Source of the DNA: Urechis unicinctus
Taxonomy: Eukaryota; Annelida; Polychaeta; Xenopneusta; Urechidae
DNA: 64,000 nt
Assembly (NCBI GenBank): GCA_034190875.2
Contig: CM067344.1
Coordinates: 15,045,649 to 15,109,648, forward strand
Direction of reading: 5' to 3'
Below are positions 46,501-62,428 of this stretch, in pieces. Numbering within the stretch: position 1 is the stretch's first letter; each line of letters starts with the position of its first letter. A model generated the notes under the pieces. The model had not been told where the DNA came from, searched no databases, and was given only the letters and a program-made list of their open reading frames with translations. Position numbers and translations under genes: made by a program.

Positions 46501-49500
46501 GATACGGTGTACACTACATACACTGCATATACAATACTATAGACATGTTTTAGACAGTGAATACTGCATATACTATGCCTGTAGTTGCTGTAGACATAAT
46601 AAGGACAGAAAATGCGGCATATACTATGCCTGTAGTTGTTGTAGGTGTTGTAGACAGCGTAACACTGCATATACCATGCATGCAGTTGATGTATACATGG
46701 TATAAACTATATATACTAGATATACCATGCCTGTAGATAATGTAGACATGTTGTAGACAGTGTATACTGCATACACTATGCCTGTTGTTCTTTTAGATGC
46801 GTCGTATACTGCAAACACTGCATATACAATGTTGTAGACATGTTGTTGACGGCGTATACTGTATATACCATTCCTCTAGTTGTAGTAGACATCGGATAAA
46901 CAATATTTCTACTTATGCTATGCCTGTAGATGTTGTTGACACAATGAAGTCACAACATTAGGTATACTATGTCTGTAGTTGTTTTAGGTGTGTAGTAGAC
47001 AGTGAACACTGCATATACTATGCCTGCAGTTATTATGCGCATAGTGTAGTTTATGTTTACTGGATATACTTTGCCTGTAGTGATTGTAGAATCGGTGTAC
47101 ACTACATACACTGCATAAACAATGTTGTAGACACGTTATTGAGAGAGAATACTACATATACAATGCCTATAGCTGTTGTAGGTGTTGTAGACAGCGTAAC
47201 ACTGCATATACTATGCCTGCAGTAGTTGTACACATGGTATAAACTGTATATACTTGATATACTATGCATGTAGATGTTGTAGACATGTTGTACACAGTGT
47301 ATACTGCAAACGCTATGCCTGTAGTTCTTGTAGATACTGTGTACACTACATACAATGCATATACAATGTTGTAGACATGTCGTAGACAGTGAATACTGCA
47401 TATACTATGCATGTAGTCGTTGTAGGTGTTGTAGATAGCGTAACACTGCATACACGATGCCTGCAATTGTTGTACACATGGTGTGAACTATATATACTAG
47501 ATATACTATGCCTGTAGATGTTGTAGACATGTTGTAGACAGCATATACTGCATACACTATACCTGTAGTTCTTGTAGATACGGTGTACACTACATACACT
47601 GCAAATACAATACTATAGACATGTTTAAGACAGTGAATACTGCATATACTATGCCTGTAGTTGTTGTAAACATAATAAGGACAGAAAATGCGGCATATAT
47701 TATGCCTGTAGTTGTTGTAGGTGTTGTAGACAGCGTAACACTTCATATACCATGCATGCAGTTGTTGTATACATGGTATAAACTATATATACTACATATA
47801 CCATGGCTGTAGATGTTGTAGACATGTTTTAGACTATGTATACTGCATACACTATGCCTCTAGTTCTTGTAGATACGGTGTACACTACATACAATGCATA
47901 TACAATGTTGTAGACATGTTGTAGACAGTGAATACTGCATATACCATGCTTGCAATTGTTGCACACTTGGTATAAACTGTATATACTTGATATACTATGC
48001 ATGTAGATGTTGTATACAAGATGTACACAGTGTATACTGCAGACGCTATGCCTGTAGTTCTTGTAGATACGGTGTACACTACATACAATGCATATACAAT
48101 GTTGTAGACATGTTGTAGACAGTGAATACTGCATATACTATGCCTGTAGTTGTTGTAGACAGCGTAACACTACATATACTATGCCTGCAGTTGTTGTATA
48201 CATGGTATAAACTATATATACTAGATATACCATGGCTGTAGATGTTGTAGACATGTTGTACACAGTGTATACTGCATACACTATGCCTGAAGTTCTTGTA
48301 GATACGGTGTACACTACATACAATGCATATACGATGTTGTAGTCAGTGAATGCTGCATATTCTATGCATGTAGTCGTTGTAGGTGTTGTAGACAGCGTAA
48401 CACTGCATACACGATGCCTGCAATTGTTGTACACATGGTGTGAACTATATATACTAGATATACTATGCCTGTAGATGTTATTGACATGTTGTAGACAGTG
48501 TATACTGCATACACTATGCCTGTAGTTCTTGTAGATACGTTGTACACTACATACACTGCATATACAATGTTGTTGATATCTTGTAGACTGTGAATACTGT
48601 AAATACTATGCCTGTAGTTGTTTTAGACATTGTATAAACATCATTTACTACTTATGCTATGCCTTTAGATGTTGTAGACATAATGAAGACAGATAATACG
48701 TCATATACTATGCATGTAGTTGTTGTAGACAGTGCATACTGCATACACTATGCCTGTTGTTCTTTTAGATGCGTCGTATACTGCAAACACTGCATATACA
48801 ATGTTGTAGACATGTTGTTGACGGCGAATACTGTGTATACCATTCCTGTAGTTGTAGTAGACATCGGATAAACAACATTTCTACTTATGCTATGCCTGTA
48901 GATGTTGTTGACATAATGAAGTCACAACATTAGGTATACTATGTCTGTAGTTGTTTTAGGTGTGTAGTAGACAGTGAACACTGCATATACTATGCCTGCA
49001 GTTATTATGCGCATGGTGTAGTTTATGTTTACTGGATATACTTTGCCTGTAGTGATTGTAGAATCGGTGTACACTACATACACTGCATAAACAATGTTGT
49101 AGACACGTTATTGACAGAGAATACTACATATACAATGCCTATAGCTGTTGTAGGTGTTGCAGACAGCGTAACACTGCATATACTATGCCTGCAGTTGTTG
49201 TACACATGGTATAAACTGTATATACAAGATATACTATGCCTGTAGATGTTGTAGACATGTTGTACACAGTGTATACTGCATACGCTATGCCTGTAGTTCT
49301 TGTAGATACGGTGTAAACTACATATAATGCATATACAATGTTGTAGACATGTTGTAGACAGTGAATACTGCATATACTATGCCTGCAGTTGTTGTATACT
49401 TGGTATAAACTATATATACTAGATAAACTATGCCTGTAGATGTTGTGGACATGTTGTAGACAGTATATACTGCATACACTATACCTGTAGTTCTTGTAGA

Positions 49501-52500
49501 TACGGTGTACACTACATACACTGCATATACAATAATATAGACATGTTTTAGACAGTGAATACTGCATATACTATGCCTGTAGTTGCTGTAGACATAATAA
49601 GGACAGAAAATGCGGCATATACTATGCCTGTAGTTGTTGTAGGTGTTGTAGACAGCGTAACACTGCATATACTATGCATGCAGTTGTTGTATACATGGTA
49701 AAAACTATATATACTAGATATACCATGGCTGTAGATGTTGTAGACATGTTGTAGACAGTGTATACTGCATACACTATGCCTGAAGTTCTTGTAGATACGG
49801 TGTACACTACATACACTGTATATACAATACTATAGACATGGTTTAGACAGTGAATACTGCATATACTATGCCTGTAGTTGTTTTAGACATAATAAGGACA
49901 GAAAATGCGGCATATTCTATGCCTGTAGTTGTTGTAGGTGTTGTAGACAGCGTAACACTGCATATACCATGCATGCAGTTGATGTATACATGGTATAAAC
50001 TATATATACTACATATACCATGGCTGTAGATGTTGTAGACATGTTTTAGACTATGTATACTGCATACACTATGCCTCTAGTTCTTGTAGATACGGTGTAC
50101 ACTACATACAATGCATATACAATGTTGTAGACATGTTGTAGACAGTGAATACTGCATGTACCATGCTTGCAATTGTTGCACACTTGGTATAAACTGTATA
50201 TACTTGATATACTATGCATGTAGATGTTGTATACAAGATGTACACAGTGTATACTGCAGACGCTATGCCTGTAGTTCTTGTAGATACGGTGTACACTACA
50301 TACAATGCATATACAATGTTGTAGACATGTTGTAGACAGTGAATACTGCATATACTATGCCTGTAGTTGTTGTAGACAGCGTAACACTACATATACTATG
50401 CCTGCAGTTGTTGTATACATGGTATAAACTATATATACTAGATATACCATGGCTGTAGATGTTGTAGACATGTTGTACACAGTGTATACTGCATACACTA
50501 TGCCTGAAGTTCTTGTAGATACGGTGTACACTACATACAATGCATATACGATGTTGTAGTCAGTGAATGCTGCATATTCTATGCATGTAGTCGTTGTAGG
50601 TGTTGTAGACAGCGTAACACTGCATACACGATGCCTGCAATTGTTGTACACATGGTGTGAACTATATATACTAGATATACTATGCCTGTAGATGTTATTG
50701 ACATGTTGTAGACAGTGTATACTGCATACACTATGCCTGTAGTTCTTGTAGATACGTTGTACACTACATACACTGCATATACAATGTTGTTGATATCTTG
50801 TAGACTGTGAATACTGTAAATACTATGCCTGTAGTTGTTTTAGACATTGTATAAACATCATTTACTACTTATGCTATGCCTTTAGATGTTGTAGACATAA
50901 TGAAGACAGATAATACGTCATATACTATGCATGTAGTTGTTGTAGACAGTGCATACTGCATACACTACGCCTGTTGTTCTTTTAGATGCGTCGTATACTG
51001 CAAACACTGCATATACAATGTTGTAGACATGTTGTTGACGGCGAATACTGTGTATACCATTCCTCTAGTTGTAGTAGACATCGGATAAACAACATTTCTA
51101 CTTATGCTATGCCTGTAGATGTTGTTGACATAATGAAGTCACAACATTAGGTATACTATGTCTGTAGTTGTTTTAGGTGTGTAGTAGACAGTGAACACTG
51201 CATATACTATGCCTGCAGTTATTATGCGCATGGTGTAGTTTATGTTTACTGGATATACTTTGCCTGTAGTGATTGTAGAATCGGTGTACACTACATACAC
51301 TGCATAAACAATGTTGTAGACACGTTATTGACAGAGAATACTACATATACAATGCCTATAGCTGTTGTAGGTGTTGCAGACAGCGTAACACTGCATATAC
51401 TATGCCTGCAGTTGTTGTACACATGGTATAAACTGTATATACAAGATATACTATGCCTGTAGATGTTGTAGACATGTTGTACACAGTGTATACTGCATAC
51501 GCTATGCCTGTAGTTCTTGTAGATACGGTGTACACTACATATAATGCATATACAATGTTGTAGACATGTTGTAGACAGTGAATACTGCATATACTATGCC
51601 TGCAGTTGTTGTATACTTGGTATAAACTATATATACTAGATAAACTATGCCTGTAGATGTTGTGGACATGTTGTAGACAGTATATACTGCATACACTATA
51701 CCTGTAGTTCTTGTAGATACGGTGTACACTACATACACTGCATATACAATACTATAGACATGTTTTAGACAGTGAATACTGCATATACTATGCCTGTAGT
51801 TGCTGTAGACATAATAAGGACAGAAAATGCGGCATATACTATGCCTGTAGTTGTTGTAGGTGTTGTAGACAGCGTAACACTGCATATACTATGCATGCAG
51901 TTGTTGTATACATGGTAAAAACTATATATACTAGATATACCATGGCTGTAGATGTTGTAGACATGTTGTAGACAGTGTATACTGCATACACTATGCCTGA
52001 AGTTCTTGTAGATACGGTGTACACTACATACACTGCATATACAATACTATAGACATGGTTTAGACAGTGAATACTGCATATACTATGCCTGTAGTTGTTT
52101 TAGACATAATAAGGACAGAAAATGCGGCATATTCTATGCCTGTAGTTGTTGTAGGTGTTGTAGACAGCGTAACACTGCATATACCATGCATGCAGTTGAT
52201 GTATACATGGTATAAACTATATATACTAGATATACCATGCCTGTAGATAATGTAGACATGTTGTAGACAGTGTATACTGCATACACTATGCCTGTTGTTC
52301 TTTTAGATGCGTCGTATACTGCAAACACTGCATATACAATGTTGTAGACATGTTGTTGACGGCGTATACTGTATATACCATTCCTCTAGTTGTAGTAGAC
52401 ATCGGATAAACAATATTTCTACTTATGCTATGCCTGTAGATGTTGTTGACACAATGAAGTCACAACATTAGGTATACTATGTCTGTAGTTGTTTTAGGTG

Positions 52501-55265
52501 TGTAGTAGACAGTGAACACTGCATATACTATGCCTGCAGTTATTATGCGCATAGTGTAGTTTATGTTTACTGGATATACTTTGCCTGTAGTGATTGTAGA
52601 ATCGGTGTACACTACATACACTGCATAAACAATGTTGTAGACACGTTATTGAGAGAGAATACTACATATACAATGCCTATAGCTGATGTAGGTGTTGTAG
52701 ACAGCGTAACACTGCATATACTATGCCTGCAGTAGTTGTACACATGGTATAAACTGTATATACTTGATATACTATGCATGTAGATGTTGTAGACATGTTG
52801 TACACAGTGTATACTGCAAACGCTATGCCTGTAGTTCTTGTAGATACGGTGTACACTACATACAATGCATATACAATGTTGTAGACATGTTGTAGACAGT
52901 GAATACTGCATATACTATGCATGTAGTCGTTGTAGGTGTTGTAGATAGCGTAACACTGCATACACGATGCCTGCAATTGTTGTACACATGGTGTGAACTA
53001 TATATACTAGATATACTATGCCTGTAGATGTTATTGACATGTTGTAGACAGTGTATACTGCATACACTATGCCTGTAGTTCTTGTAGGTACGGTGTACAC
53101 TACATACACTGCATATACAATGTTGTTGATATCTTGTAGACTGTGAATACTGTATATACTATGCCTGTAGTTGTTTTAGACATTGTATAAACATCATTTA
53201 CTACTTATGCTATGCCTTTAGATGTTGTAGACATAATGAAGACAGATAATACGTCATATACTATGCATGTAGTTGTTGTAGACATGTTGTAGACAGTGCA
53301 TACTGCATACACTATGCCTGTTGTTCTTTTAGATGCGTCGTATACTGCAAACACTGCATATACAATGTTGTAGACATGTTGTTGACGGCGTATACTGTAT
53401 ATACCATTCCTCTAGTTGTAGTAGACATCGGATAAACAATATTTCTACTTATGCTATGCCTGTAGATGTTGTTGACACAATGAAGTCACAACATTAGGTA
53501 TACTAAGTCTGTAGTTGTTTTAGGTGTGTAGTAGACAGTGAACACTGCATATACTATGCCTGCAGTTATTATGCGCATAGTGTAGTTTATGTTTAGTGGA
53601 TATACTTTGCCTGTAGTGATTGTAGAATCGGTGTACACTACATACACTGCATAAACAATGTTGTAGACACGTTATTAAGAGAGAATACTACATATACAAT
53701 GCCTATAGCTGTTGTAGGTGTTGTAGACAGCGTAACACTGCATATACTATGCTTGCAGTTGTTGTACACATGGTGTAAACAGTATATACTAGATATACTA
53801 TGCATGTAGATGTTGTAGACATGTTTTAGACAGTGTATACTGCATACACTATGCCTGTAGTTCTTGTAGATACGGTGTACACTACATACAATGCATATAC
53901 AATGTTGTAGACATGTTGTAGACAGTGAATACTGCATATACTATGCCTGCAGTAGTTGTACACATGGTATAAACTGTACATACTTGATATACTATGCATG
54001 TAGATGTTGTAGACATGTTGTACACAGTGTATACTGCATACGCTATGCCTGTTGTTCTTGTAGATACGGTGTACACTACATACACTGCATATACAATGTT
54101 GTAGACATGTTGTAGACAGTGAATACTGCATATACTATGCATGTAGTCGTTGTAGGTGTTGTAGATAGCGTAACACTGCATACACGATGCCTGCAATTGT
54201 TGTACACATGGTGTGAACTATATATACTAGATATACTATGCCTGTAGATGTTATTGACATGTTGTAGACAGTGTATACTGCATACACTATGCCTGTAGTT
54301 CTTGTAGATACGATGTACACTACATACACTGCATATACAATGTTGTTGATATCTTGTAGACTGTGAATACTGTATATACTATGCCTGTAGTTGTTTTAGA
54401 CATTGTATAAACATCATTTACTACTTATGCTATGCCTTTAGATGTTGTAGACATAATGAAGACAGATAATACGTCATATACTATGCATGTAGTTGTTGTA
54501 GACATGTTGTAGACAGTGCATACTGCATACACTATGCCTGTTGTTCTTTTAGATGCGTCGTATACTGCAAACACTGCATATACAATGTTGTAGACATGTT
54601 GTTGACGGCGTATACTGTATATACCATTCCTCTAGTTGTAGTAGACATCGGATAAACAATATTTCTACTTATGCTATGCCTGTAGATGTTGTTGACACAA
54701 TGAAGTCACAACATTAGGTATACTATGTCTGTAGTTGTTTTAGGTGTGTAGTAGACAGTGAACACTGCATATACTATGCCTGCAGTTATTATGCGCATAG
54801 TGTAGTTTATGTTTACTGGATATACTTTGCCTGTAGTGATTGTAGAATCGGTGTACACTACATACACTGCATAAACAATGTTGTAGACACGTTATTAAGA
54901 GAGAATACTACATATACAATGCCTATAGCTGTTGTAGGTGTTGTAGACAGCGTAACACTGCATATACTATGCTTGCAGTTGTTGTACACATGGTGTAAAC
55001 AGTATATACTAGATATACTATGCATGTAGATGTTGTAGACATGTTTTAGACAGTGTATACTGCATACACTATGCCTGTAGTTCTTGTAGATACGGTGTAC
55101 ACTACATACAATGCATATACAATGTTGTAGACATTTTGTAGACAGTGAATACTGCATATACTATGCATATAGTTGATGTACATATGGTGTTGACTATTGA
55201 TAGTGCATAGGCTTTGCCTGTACTTGTTGCATACATGTTGGTAGCAGTGTATACTTCCTATACTA
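37543..55265. repeat. Satellite of 50/51-bp monomers with nested higher-order repeats
   Basis: The monomer core is TATGCCTGTAGTTGTTGTAG, then a variable middle, then ACTGCATAT. Lengths are 50, 51 and 41 bp; the last lacks GCCTGTAGTT. Variants follow in a fixed order of five or six (about 245-300 bp). Larger units recur: landmarks at 43443 and 45661 (2218 bp), 48659 and 50876 (2217), 43443 and 48659 (5216), 45661 and 50876 (5215). Copies of the largest unit are almost identical. The left end (37.5-38.9 kb) is the most diverged, as expected for an array edge. Confidence 0.95.
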
Positions 55266-55329
55266 ATATATTTAGCATCAAAGATTTTATTGCCCCTATA
55301 CCCATACACAATGTAAACATTGAAAACAT

Positions 55330-55470
55330 GTATGAGAGCCAAGTAACAAAACTAATAGATGGAAGCCAAACAATTAAAACTCTGGCACCCACCTTCCCCA
55401 CAAACACACAAATCCATCAATGCTTGAGAGAAGCTTTATTCAAAGTCATATTAGGGTTTAGATAATGCTA
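55330..55470. repeat. Right flank of satellite, diverged copy of 37418-37545
   Basis: Contains the 3' end and likely poly(A) signal (AATAAA on minus near 55434-55439) of the exon at 55451-55718. Confidence 0.6.
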
Positions 55471-55718
55471 CAGCTTGCCTTATTTTATCATTGTTCTTTC
55501 CATACAAACGATACATACCAATCAGTCTCCTTATCATATCTTTGTGAAATTGCTTGCCCCACTTTTGGTCTAACACTGTTTTCATCAACCCATTTTGCTC
55601 ACAGAGTTTGTTGACACCAGCAATGGTACATTTTCCTCGTTTGAGGACATTGATGAATGATGAAGTGTATCTCCTCCAATGGAAGGGCTTTTCCAAGCAC
55701 ACTTGCTTCAACTGTTTC
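55451..55718 (-). CDS. Terminal exon of unknown protein, candidate C-terminus of the KMT5-like gene
   Basis: Acceptor TTACAG at 55719-55724. The frame reads KQLKQVCLEKPFHWRRYTSS, then FINVLKRGKCTIAGVNKLCE, then KWGKQFHKDMIRRLIGMYRL, ending ALSKP-TAA. Composition (Trp, Cys, charged helices) looks like real protein, and I do not recognise the domain. The exon begins with a single G that completes a split codon, so it needs a preceding exon ending in two bases. The KMT5-like exon at 56829-56941 ends in TG and would give TGG (Trp), the residue conserved there in KMT5. The two exons between (56084-56227, 56374-56442) do not fit that phase. Confidence 0.55.
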
Positions 55719-56083
55719 CTGTAACAGAAATAACAATTTTCTTTGTAAATGTTACAAAATCAATGACAGACAATCATTTAGTGCATTGACATACAATTGT
55801 TTGACAAACACATAACACTCAGGAATAAAAGCATTATTGTAATAACCATAACTTGTTGATATGCAGAAATTAGTTGGAGCATATATAGTAATTAGAACTT
55901 CAAATAATGTAAACGGCTTGCAAACTATATATAATGTTGCTGCTACGAAACAATCATTGTTACTAAGTGTCAATAACAGATTCAAAAGCTGAACATTTCA
56001 TAAAACGCTCTTCCATTGTGCGGATATATTTATACAGTTCTTTGTAAAACCATTCACAATTTAGTCCGGAGATATTGCCTTAC

Positions 56084-56227
56084 CACATTAAATGTGGCTT
56101 TTGAGGAAGTAGCCTGAATGGAGCTTTCTTCATAGGATGACAGGTCTGAACCGAGTATCGAGTTGTCTTGGAGGCTTTGTGATGAGTCTATTACATCATC
56201 CCGGTGATTCGAAGATTGCACCTCCAT
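56084..56227 (-). CDS. Candidate exon, acidic/serine-rich, unknown
   Basis: 144 bp between GGTTCAG and GTAAGGC, phase 0 at both ends. Reads MEVQSSNHRDDVIDSSQSLQ, then DNSILGSDLSSYEESS. It joins in frame with 56374-56442. No domain recognised; possibly a cassette exon of the same gene or part of another transcript. Confidence 0.4.
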
Positions 56228-56373
56228 CTGAACCACAAAGATAAAGTCTCATGAAAACAAATTTAATCACATACATACATCATGTTATTCATAAAGAGTC
56301 ATTTTATTAAGATAAGGAAAGCCTGGGTCATGCCAAGTGATTATGAAGGCAGTCCGAAAGTAACAGATATAAC

Positions 56374-56442
56374 CTTTGGTGGTCTCTTCTCGGGCAACTT
56401 GAATTTGTGTTCGCAGCTTCTGAAGGTTGAATCCAGGGATGA
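56374..56442 (-). CDS. Candidate exon, unknown
   Basis: 69 bp between ATTGCAG and GTTATAT, phase 0. Reads SSLDSTFRSCEHKFKLPEKR. In the phase demanded by the upstream KMT5-like exon it leads to an early stop in the next exon, so its place in the gene is unclear. Confidence 0.35.
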
Positions 56443-56828
56443 CTGCAATAATGCATTCCAATAACAGTCTTAAATCTTGATAATTTCAGTAAACAGCAAT
56501 GACGCAAATAAATGAATGGAACTCAATAAGTGAGAATTTCAAGGTTCACACATGGATGTGTTGTAAATAATACACCTTGTTGTCTCAATCGAAAAAGGGA
56601 CATATAAATGCTTTTAACCAATGAAATTTTTTGTTAAATACGATTACTGGTATGCAGGTGACAACTAAATGAGTTCTGCGAAGGCCATGGTAGCATATTT
56701 AGAGAAAGCAAACATATAAAACCATGTTCTATCAAAATGTGACCACAGACTGTTTCAGATCCCCTTTAATTACCACATCATTTATTCTTGCATATCTTAT
56801 GATACCATTATAAAGTGTGCAGGTTTAC

Positions 56829-58546
56829 CATTTTTGTGTAGAGCTTATCTTTGCCCCAACGTGCCCTTCCATGGTGTAACGATAGCAGGGCTGAATCTCA
56901 TACCCAGAATTCTTGTCAAACATACGAAGGTATTTCATCACCTGAAGACAATGCAATAAAGTATTTACAATAGTAAATATGTATATTTACATCTTGTGAA
57001 GGAAAATATCAGCACATGTTGGCTATCATCTAATTACATGGTCTTTGTAGAATGCATTCTGTGCTTTAGTCTTGGAGAGGAACAATACGCAGAGCGTCAC
57101 CAGATGTCAGTTCATGATAGGTCTTGTGGAAATCCTGATGCAATTTAAAGCGTTCTACTGTATCTTTCCATTCTGCATGCCTGGCTTTCATGGGCCTAAA
57201 CCTGTGAATAATATGGTTCATTGTTATTTAACTCTCAATTATTATAAAGCAAATAGATCAAATGCAAGGATATCTGAAAGTCATCCTAAGTATGCCCATG
57301 ACATAATCAATTATATCATAAAATGTAGATATATTGATGACAGTTAAATCACACCTTGGGTTAATTTTATGAGTAGATATACCCAAGTATGGATCAAGCA
57401 TTGTAGCAGTAGCCATGTCATCATTCTCGCACAATTCTTTGTTTGTCATTCCCGTGGATGGGGTGAATCCACTGCCTCCCCTGTTCCCACCACCCTCCAT
57501 GATAATGCTGTAAACAAAATGATTAATCAGAATATAACATGCAATGATGACATCAACAGTATTTTAAACTGAATTTAAGACAAGTCATTTGAGAGAGGCA
57601 TATATGTCAACCATATAATTATCACAAACTCCCCCTGAGACGCTTTGGAATAATATCTACCATGGTCAATGACATTGGCCTTCCACATGGAACAATAAAA
57701 CATGGGAATGTTAATGATGTCGATGTTATCAAAACGTATTGGTAGGTGAGAAAAGCAAAGGAGCTCCGGTCATCACGACATAAAAACATGTGCTACAATG
57801 TTTACAATTCCTACAGTTCAGGACGTTTAGAATGCAGTTCCGGGGATAGTACCATCTCTGTACTTCTGCAAATCTGTGAATGTGATTTACTATATAAGCT
57901 GTTGATACAATTACCTGCTGTAAGGATCTGTAATGGATCCACAGGGGTCATAGTCATCATCAAAGGTATCATCAGTATCTGCCTCACCCGACTCTGCCTC
58001 CGTAACTAAAACAATTTAGCATTTTAATGGTAATAGAAATAATGAGTAGAACACTTCCAGTGTCTTGATGATCAAGTTTGTAGCTTTTAATAGTATACAC
58101 TGCCACGTTAGTACACCAGAGGTGGTGTCAAGGATGATATAGGGTATACACTTAAAAGTATTAGTTATGCTAGATAAATCTTTAACCTTCGATAAGTCAC
58201 TGTTACTGTAGCATTGTAATTACACAACACAAAACAAAAGTTAGAAACACAAAGATTAGATCAATACATGTTACTTTCAATACAACAAACAACATAACAA
58301 ATATATGTTCAACATATAAAAAAAAAAATACAATTTGGTCCCGCTGTTGATTTTGGTTGCTAAAAAAATCATGCGATTATTGAGTCTTTTCAGAACATGT
58401 TTACATACATTGCAACTGCTGATAATTTCTGTTCAGAATATTGGCATCTATACAACTTGTATTACAAGTACAGTGAGAAGCCTTACCTGGTAATTGTTCA
58501 GTAGCATTGGATGTCTTTTCAAAAGTTGTTGGTAGGAACTGCTCAG
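56829..58546 (-). pseudogene. KMT5B/C-like: KMT5B/C (Suv4-20)-like exons: N-terminal domain, no SET
   Basis: Exons 58546-58487, 58005-57915, 57507-57355, 57201-57038 and 56941-56829 join with matching phases. Exon 3 reads [20 protein letters not shown], then [10 protein letters not shown]. Exon 4 reads FRPMKARHAEW, then TVERFKLHQDFHKTYHELTS. Exon 5 reads [20 protein letters not shown]. This is the helical N-terminal domain of the H4K20 di/trimethyltransferases. Exon 4 is 164 bp where 163 would keep frame, with a net +1 (or -2) shift near 57080-57090 between LTSGDALR and FLSKTKAQNAFYKDH. The SET domain that should follow QKW is not found between 56829 and the satellite. The first two exons are acidic (DTDDTFDDDYDP) and less certain; exon 3 also has an internal ATG at 57500. 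Confidence 0.8.
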
Positions 58547-58618
58547 CTGCTACACAATAATCCAGTGTTATGTTGACTTCTTGCAAGTTATGCAGCACAA
58601 TATGATAGCACAGTTTCT

Positions 58619-58720
58619 ACAGGTATGTTGCTAACTTAGTCTATAGCATGTCTAAGATATCTACAGGCATGGTGCATGCAATATGCATGGTCTACACCAT
58701 GTATGCAGACATTGTGCAGG
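58619..58720 (-). repeat. Isolated satellite monomers, inverted
   Basis: CATGTCTAAGATATCTACAG, then GCATGGTGCATGCAATATGC: complement of the satellite core, strongly diverged. Confidence 0.55.
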
Positions 58721-58726
58721 TTTACC

Positions 58727-59068
58727 GGACCCGTCGGACATCCAGTAAACTTTTTTTGGGTCCGATAAAAATGTGATTGTTCACCGCTCCTTGGTCCGGT
58801 AATAAATTTTTATATAATATACATGCCAGTACCCCATCAAAAATGAAAATAAACCCAAGAATTCGCCGTTTCACATCTCTTCGTCTTTCTCCCCCATATT
58901 TACAATTTTCGCCGGTTCGTTAGTCATTTGCCAGGCGACGTGACTACAGGTGATTCCGTGGTTGCAGGAAACGCAAAAGTTGATTTTACACGGATTTTAA
59001 AAAGTACAGCGTGGCCATATATGGTTGTCAAAACTTTGGTCCAGTAAAAAAAATCGAGGTCCAGTAAA
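58727..59068. mobile_element. MITE-like insert with TTTACYGGACC ends
   Basis: Begins TTTACCGGACCCG on + and ends GGTCCAGTAAA. Further ACTGGACC/GGTCCGGT motifs lie inside (58744, 58793, 59039). It interrupts the inverted satellite monomers. I found no exact target duplication. Confidence 0.5.
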
Positions 59069-59079
59069 GGTTGAAATTC

Positions 59080-59350
59080 CTTCACAATGTCTGTGTATGC
59101 AACATATACAAGCATAATAAATGCAGTATATTGTGTATGCCATGCCTGCAACATCTAGTCATGGTATATTTAAGATACAAAGTCACCATGTCTACAACAT
59201 CTACAGGCATGAAAAAAGTAGCATATATAGCATACACCATGTCTAGAACATTATGGGAAAATTATGCAGTATATATACACCATGTTTACAACATCAAAAG
59301 GCTGTACAGGTATCCACTGTCTATTACATGACTACAGCATGCTAAGTTTG
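59080..59350 (-). repeat. Isolated satellite monomers, inverted (right part)
   Basis: CCATGTCTACAACATCTACA, then GGCATG, is an exact complement of the satellite monomer core. Neighbouring ACACCATGTCTAGAACAT-type variants are diverged. Confidence 0.7.
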
Positions 59351-59359
59351 TCTACACTA

Positions 59360-59820
59360 TGTCTGTAACTGACAGATAACAGAGGGGTATATGCATACAG
59401 ATGATACAGAGGTAGAGTATGACAGCCGACACTGGGGTCTAGGAACTGACTGACAGGTAACATATATATATACAGACTGACAGATAATATAGTGGTACAT
59501 GCACACAAATGATATAGATATACATAATGATAGCTGACATAGAGGTACAGGTGATATAGAGGGACCCACAGACAGCTGAGACAGGGGTAAAATGCGTACA
59601 GATGATACAGAGGTAGATTATGACAGCCGACACTAGGGTTCCAGTTTACATCGGACATAGACAGCTGACACTGGAGTACATATGTACAAATGAAGTTCTG
59701 GAACAGACTGACAGCTAACATGGAGGAGCAGACTGAAAGCTGATCTAGAGGTGGGCACAGACAGCTGACACAGGAGAACATGCATACAGCAGATATAGAA
59801 GCACACACAGACAGTGCACG
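59360..59820. repeat. Degenerate minisatellite
   Basis: Repeats built on GACAGCTGACA, then GGGGTA, then ATGCATACAGATGATACAGA, with variable length of about 50-120 bp. Frames across it on minus are chance. Confidence 0.75.
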
Positions 59821-59829
59821 GACTGGTAT

Positions 59830-62428
<2,599 letters not shown>

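Noticed and set aside
37448..55157. Dozens of 60-156-codon open frames in the satellite, rich in Tyr, Val, Cys and Thr
   Set aside because: They arise because the 51-bp monomer is a multiple of three and lacks stops in one frame. They repeat with the monomer, overlap on both strands and match no domain.
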